From IMG/VR virus record IMGVR_UViG_3300049489_000501, positions 1 to 42,185 of that record: a stretch of DNA of 42,185 nt. One strand, written 5' to 3'. A program made the translations under genes and the position numbers. The notes beneath the pieces were generated by a model. The model saw only the letters and a list, made by a program, of their open reading frames with translations, was not told the origin of the DNA and searched no databases. Positions 38,791-42,185 of this stretch are shown one piece after another. Origin of the DNA: a virus. The first letter of the stretch is position 1. Each line of letters starts with the position of its first letter.

Positions 38791-41700
38791 TTATTGATCT
38801 CCTGCCTTACCAGTTATGAGACCTCTCGTAAAATCAACAGGTCCAGATGGTTTAGCTTTTCCAGATTCAACATCCATCAAGTATCCTGCAGGTCGTCCCA
38901 ATGGGCCAGTCGGAAGTCCAGTCATAATGCCTATCATTTGCAAAGAGTCCTTGACGGTTTTCTTTTTTAACTCACCCCTGTCCGAGGCATCTTTGTAAAT
39001 CTGTGCCGGAGTACTTACCGCAGACTCGACAATCGAAATCACTGGCGACAAAGACAATCTGTCATCAGCAACATTTTTAGTAAATGCTTTATTGTATGCC
39101 GAAACCCCAGCCTGTCCAACATAAGGCACCATTGCCATCGAAGTCTTAAACTGTGATCCAAAGAATATCGTCATTGCATCGTCAAGATACTTATCATCGT
39201 CATCGTCATCCCAGTTATTACTCATGGCCCGAACGATAACTTCAGACAAAACCGCAGGCAGCATGAACGCGGTAAGGTATAAATAAAACCCCCTGCCCAT
39301 GCCTTTCCTTAATCCTACTTCTCTTTGAATTCTCTGGATCTCAGATCCGTTAAGATTTGCCAGCATGTTAAAATAAGAAACGAACTGTTTAAACAGCATG
39401 CCTGTCGCAGTCCCAGTCTCAAACCTTGAAACATCCTCTGGGTTATTCGTGCCTTGCGTAGTTCTAATCGCCTCATCTGCAAACCGTACAGCCTCAATCT
39501 CAGTCATCCCTTTTTCAATTGACTGATCATAAGCGCCTTTCCAGACAATCGTATTAACCATGTTCTGCGCATGCATCTGTAAAAAGTAAGTATGCTTTTG
39601 AGTAAAGTCCTTCGCCTTTTCAAACGTCGAGGGATTAAGCAAGATCTCACTAACAGCCTGATGAAGTTCAAAGATGTTCGATCCTTGAGTCGATTTCATC
39701 CAAGCTGATTTTTCCATAATGGCCTCAGTCGTGCCTTTATTATTTGTTACATAATCCCATAGTCCATTTCGAATATACTTAGGATTTACTTTTGACATAG
39801 CGACAACCAAGCCAGTCACCTGCTGCAAGGTATTCGTTACGTTACCCATCATGATTTGAGTCGCAACATTTCGTCTTAATACCCTTGCCACGGCGTCGGT
39901 CGCTCGACCTATGCCATCCTCAGACGGCAAGACTGTCTTTTGCTGAGCGGCCCTTTGTAGCCACGGCACAAGAATATCCGAGCCTGCCATTGAGTCCACA
40001 TTCGCAAGTGCTGCGCGAAACCCCTTATCAACGACAATCTTTGAAACTTCTTTAACCCTTGGCTCAATAAACGTAAACCTTAAAACCCCATCAATATGAG
40101 ATCCAAGTAAACCCATATCAAGAGATAACGGCTGAGTATAATTCTCAACCCTTGATTTCGTGAACCCTCTGCCCGTCGTCGGAAACTGAAACGAGTTATT
40201 GTTATTCTCAAACTCTTCTCGCTCTTGCCTAATCCTGCCGTCCTCAACAGTCAGCACATCAACCTTTGCAGGAATGTATCCGCCTCTGTAATCTCCGAAC
40301 CTTGTCGGGATAGCGTTTGCCGTGATCTCGTTAAAGTAATACCCGAACATCTGTTTATGAGCTTTTTGAGCGCCAGGTTTTAAACCCTCGAGCATATCCC
40401 AAATGCTTTGAGCAAAATCAAAGTCAGCCTTTGTCAGAGTCCCATTCTCTTGAAGTCCATCTAAAAACCGAAACCATTTCTCAGTATTAACCGTGCCATC
40501 TGCATTCTGCTCACCCCAACCTCTACCAAGTAACAACTTCTTTAAGTTCGACTCATTACCTGAGTGCAGAATTGCCATCATTAACTCGGCCTTGTTTTTA
40601 AAGATAAATTTTCCCTCTTCAAAAACGATCTTATCCTGAGTGATGTTTTTCTCGTATCCTCTCAACAAATCAACGTACTGTTTTAAAACTGTATTTTTCT
40701 GCAATCTATAATTCGTCACCGCATCTGAAACAGGTTGCCAAATGTATCTATGAAATGGACCATTGTCTTTAACGTCCATCGCCTTAGTCCAAGCCTCAGC
40801 CCTTACAAGAGATGACTTAAATCCTAAGAGCTTCATCTTTGCCTGGCCCCATTTATCGACCGTTTCTGAATACTGAGACTTAGCCTCTGGGGTAATAGAT
40901 GCAATCTGATTCGTTAACTCTTCTTTAACCTTATCAATGTCCATTCGAACACCGTCGATCTCAATTTCCTTTCGAGACTTTGCAAGATCATAAAGAGCCA
41001 TTACAGCATTTCTCATCTCAACAAAAGTGTCGTAAGTGACAGACTGATAATCTCCCTTATTCGCCGTCGCTTGATCGACTAAGTTCTTTACAACAGAGTA
41101 TCCCTCTGGATCATAGGCCTGCATTGATTTTAAATACTCATCAGCCGTCTTGCCTGCTCGCATGATACCAAAGTCTGCAAGGATAGCCTTTGCCGCATTA
41201 ACAAGATCAACGTCCCTAGACTTTGCCATGTCCTCGTCGTTACGTTTAAAGATCTTTTTAAAATCATTGATGGATTTTTTAACATCCTCTTGAGCGTCCA
41301 TCGCAGCGACATATAGCTCAAAGTTTAGATATTCTTTTCTCTTCGCCTCAAATGCTTTAAAGAAATCACCCTGCTTAAATGCCTTAGCCGCCTCAATTGA
41401 AAATCTTTTCTCAGCCGCTCTATGAACCGCCGGACGAACTTCTCGAACACTTGTCGATGCAATTAAATTAATCGCTTGCTGTTTAACTTCTTTCTGAGAT
41501 GGCATCCTTCGAATCAGCTTTGATCCGATATTCTTAACCATATCAGGATCGTTCTTCATAAGATGCTTTAACTCTAATCGCTTAAGCTTTCTTGCGTTCT
41601 CATTATGAAGTGCACGAATGGCCGTCTCTGATAACTCAGGACTCTCCAAAAGTTCAGGATAGGTTTTTTTAATCTCTGTCGCCACACGAGACTCAACAAA

Positions 41701-42185
41701 ACTCTCAATGCCTCTTTGATATGGAGCTATTGCCTGCAGCATAGCCTGGCCGTTTTCAAATCCTAAAATACTTGCTACCACATCAGGATGTTGGCCGCCG
41801 TCTAAGATCGTCGAGCCTCTTGGGATCGTATTCTTAAATACAGAATACTGATCATTAACCACGTTCTTAGATAACTTCATCTCGCCTGTAATTAAATCAA
41901 TCGCTTTAAACTCAGGCATTTCTTTTGCCTTCGCCATTTCAGCGTCATAGATTTCTTTGTACTTAGCTTGATAAGCTTTATCTTTTTTCCTGATCAAATC
42001 TTTCATGACCTGAGCTTGAAGGTCTGCCTCGGCATCAATACGAGCAAAGGCCTGAGCGTTTAAATACTCAAGCGTTTCCTCATCTGTGAGACCTGCTCGT
42101 TTTGGATCACCTGCAAAAAGCTCAGCGACTCCAAGCTTTGAACGTGCTGCCTGAATCTCTTCATCTGTTGCGAGCATTCGATCAA
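38791..42185 (-). CDS. Giant polyvalent internal virion protein, C-terminal part (continues from 1-4655)
   Basis: C-terminal part of the 2,640-aa protein; it has no start of its own, because the frame enters from base 1 across the circular junction. It begins with a long charged helical region and holds a segment on virion-associated helices. Near residue 2470 there is a hydrophobic helix (FYLYLTAFMLPAVLSEVIV), then a run of six Asp (WDDDDDD, about residue 2499). The end has TGLPTGPLGRPAGYLMDVESG and a terminal FTRGLITGKAGD, the style of ending seen in large polyvalent protein associated domain 38. The stop TAA is at 38791-38793. One gene thus takes about 19% of the genome, twice the length of T7 gp16 (about 1,300 aa). 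Function as an ejected internal virion/DNA-delivery protein is inferred from gene order and family. Confidence 0.85.
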   Translation of the reverse strand, partial: DRMLATDEEIQAARSKLGVAELFAGDPKRAGLTDEETLEYLNAQAFARIDAEADLQAQVMKDLIRKKDKAYQAKYKEIYDAEMAKAKEMPEFKAIDLITGEMKLSKNVVNDQYSVFKNTIPRGSTILDGGQHPDVVASILGFENGQAMLQAIAPYQRGIESFVESRVATEIKKTYPELLESPELSETAIRALHNENARKLKRLELKHLMKNDPDMVKNIGSKLIRRMPSQKEVKQQAINLIASTSVREVRPAVHRAAEKRFSIEAAKAFKQGDFFKAFEAKRKEYLNFELYVAAMDAQEDVKKSINDFKKIFKRNDEDMAKSRDVDLVNAAKAILADFGIMRAGKTADEYLKSMQAYDPEGYSVVKNLVDQATANKGDYQSVTYDTFVEMRNAVMALYDLAKSRKEIEIDGVRMDIDKVKEELTNQIASITPEAKSQYSETVDKWGQAKMKLLGFKSSLVRAEAWTKAMDVKDNGPFHRYIWQPVSDAVTNYRLQKNTVLKQYVDLLRGYEKNITQDKIVFEEGKFIFKNKAELMMAILHSGNESNLKKLLLGRGWGEQNADGTVNTEKWFRFLDGLQENGTLTKADFDFAQSIWDMLEGLKPGAQKAHKQMFGYYFNEITANAIPTRFGDYRGGYIPAKVDVLTVEDGRIRQEREEFENNNNSFQFPTTGRGFTKSRVENYTQPLSLDMGLLGSHIDGVLRFTFIEPRVKEVSKIVVDKGFRAALANVDSMAGSDILVPWLQRAAQQKTVLPSEDGIGRATDAVARVLRRNVATQIMMGNVTNTLQQVTGLVVAMSKVNPKYIRNGLWDYVTNNKGTTEAIMEKSAWMKSTQGSNIFELHQAVSEILLNPSTFEKAKDFTQKHTYFLQMHAQNMVNTIVWKGAYDQSIEKGMTEIEAVRFADEAIRTTQGTNNPEDVSRFETGTATGMLFKQFVSYFNMLANLNGSEIQRIQREVGLRKGMGRGFYLYLTAFMLPAVLSEVIVRAMSNNWDDDDDDKYLDDAMTIFFGSQFKTSMAMVPYVGQAGVSAYNKAFTKNVADDRLSLSPVISIVESAVSTPAQIYKDASDRGELKKKTVKDSLQMIGIMTGLPTGPLGRPAGYLMDVESGKAKPSGPVDFTRGLITGKAGDQ
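42059..42185. repeat. Terminal direct repeat, copy 2 (circular contig overlap)
   Basis: Exact second copy of bases 1-127. Joining base 42058 to base 1 keeps the giant minus-strand gene in frame: 4655 + 3268 = 7923 nt, which is 2641 codons including the stop. That is independent support for circular closure. Confidence 0.96.

Noticed and set aside
42059-42177. Start codon of the 1,128-residue frame near the right-hand edge
   Set aside because: That Met is internal; the frame continues across the circular junction into 1-4655, so it is not a real N-terminus.
1-42185. CRISPR arrays, tRNAs, insertion sequences, integrase or attachment sites
   Set aside because: No spaced identical repeats of CRISPR type, no cloverleaf-like stretch, no transposase or integrase frame was seen on either strand.

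Overview
The window is one complete, circularly assembled genome of a tailed bacteriophage with a short tail (podovirus morphology). The first 127 bases are repeated exactly as the last 127 (1-127 = 42059-42185), so the unique unit is 42,058 bp and the ends are where a circular contig was cut, inside a gene. The host is Gram-negative: the phage encodes lipoproteins, a small outer-membrane-type protein and an amidase endolysin. The lipoprotein style (a lipobox followed by a Gly/Ser-rich linker) would suit a Bdellovibrionota-like or other environmental proteobacterial host, but that is a guess. No integrase, excisionase, CI-type repressor, RNA polymerase, DNA polymerase, tRNA or CRISPR array was seen.

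Almost everything is transcribed leftward (minus strand), in two blocks. The EARLY block runs from about 32,620 down to 22,409. It starts at a promoter overlapped by a palindromic operator and encodes a YqaJ-type exonuclease, several very small proteins, a phage Dam-type methyltransferase, a run of ATGA-coupled small genes, an outer-membrane-like protein with a membrane glycosyltransferase (a probable accessory 'moron' pair with its own promoter), RecT, a DExH helicase, a VRR-NUC nuclease and a Toprim/VirE-type primase-helicase. The LATE block runs from 21,849 leftward through the cut point and on to 33,083. In order it encodes terminase small and large subunits, a GNAT acetyltransferase, an HNH endonuclease, portal, small beta-rich structural proteins, two tandem paralogous structural proteins, a Bbp19-like protein, scaffold, major capsid protein, a Bbp16-like cement protein, the gp11-like adaptor, a capsid-staple-like protein, the gp12-like nozzle, three internal/ejected virion proteins (the last a 2,640-residue polyvalent protein split by the window ends), a T7-type tail fibre, a second fibre-like protein carrying a Sec signal peptide, a lysis cassette and the endolysin. 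The head genes resemble those of Bordetella phage BPP-1 in type and order, but the BPP-1 reverse transcriptase/diversity-generating element is absent.

Three small islands lie on the plus strand: a 77-aa gene (22174-22407) at the early/late junction, a lipoprotein gene (32666-33103) divergent from the early operon, and a three-gene cassette (33897-34454) inside the lysis region whose last gene encodes a CsrA-like RNA-binding protein. The 324-bp junction at 21850-22173 carries nine copies of a GTAGAY motif in three clusters around candidate promoters, and is the likeliest control centre and/or origin.

The most interesting points are the phage CsrA homologue, the giant polyvalent protein with a zincin motif, the glycosyltransferase/outer-membrane-protein module, the GTAGAY array with a possibly leaderless terminase mRNA, the signal peptide on a tail-fibre-like protein, and several tiny genes (22, 40 and 45 aa) whose starts are fixed by stop/start overlaps and, for two of them, by strong ribosome-binding sites.
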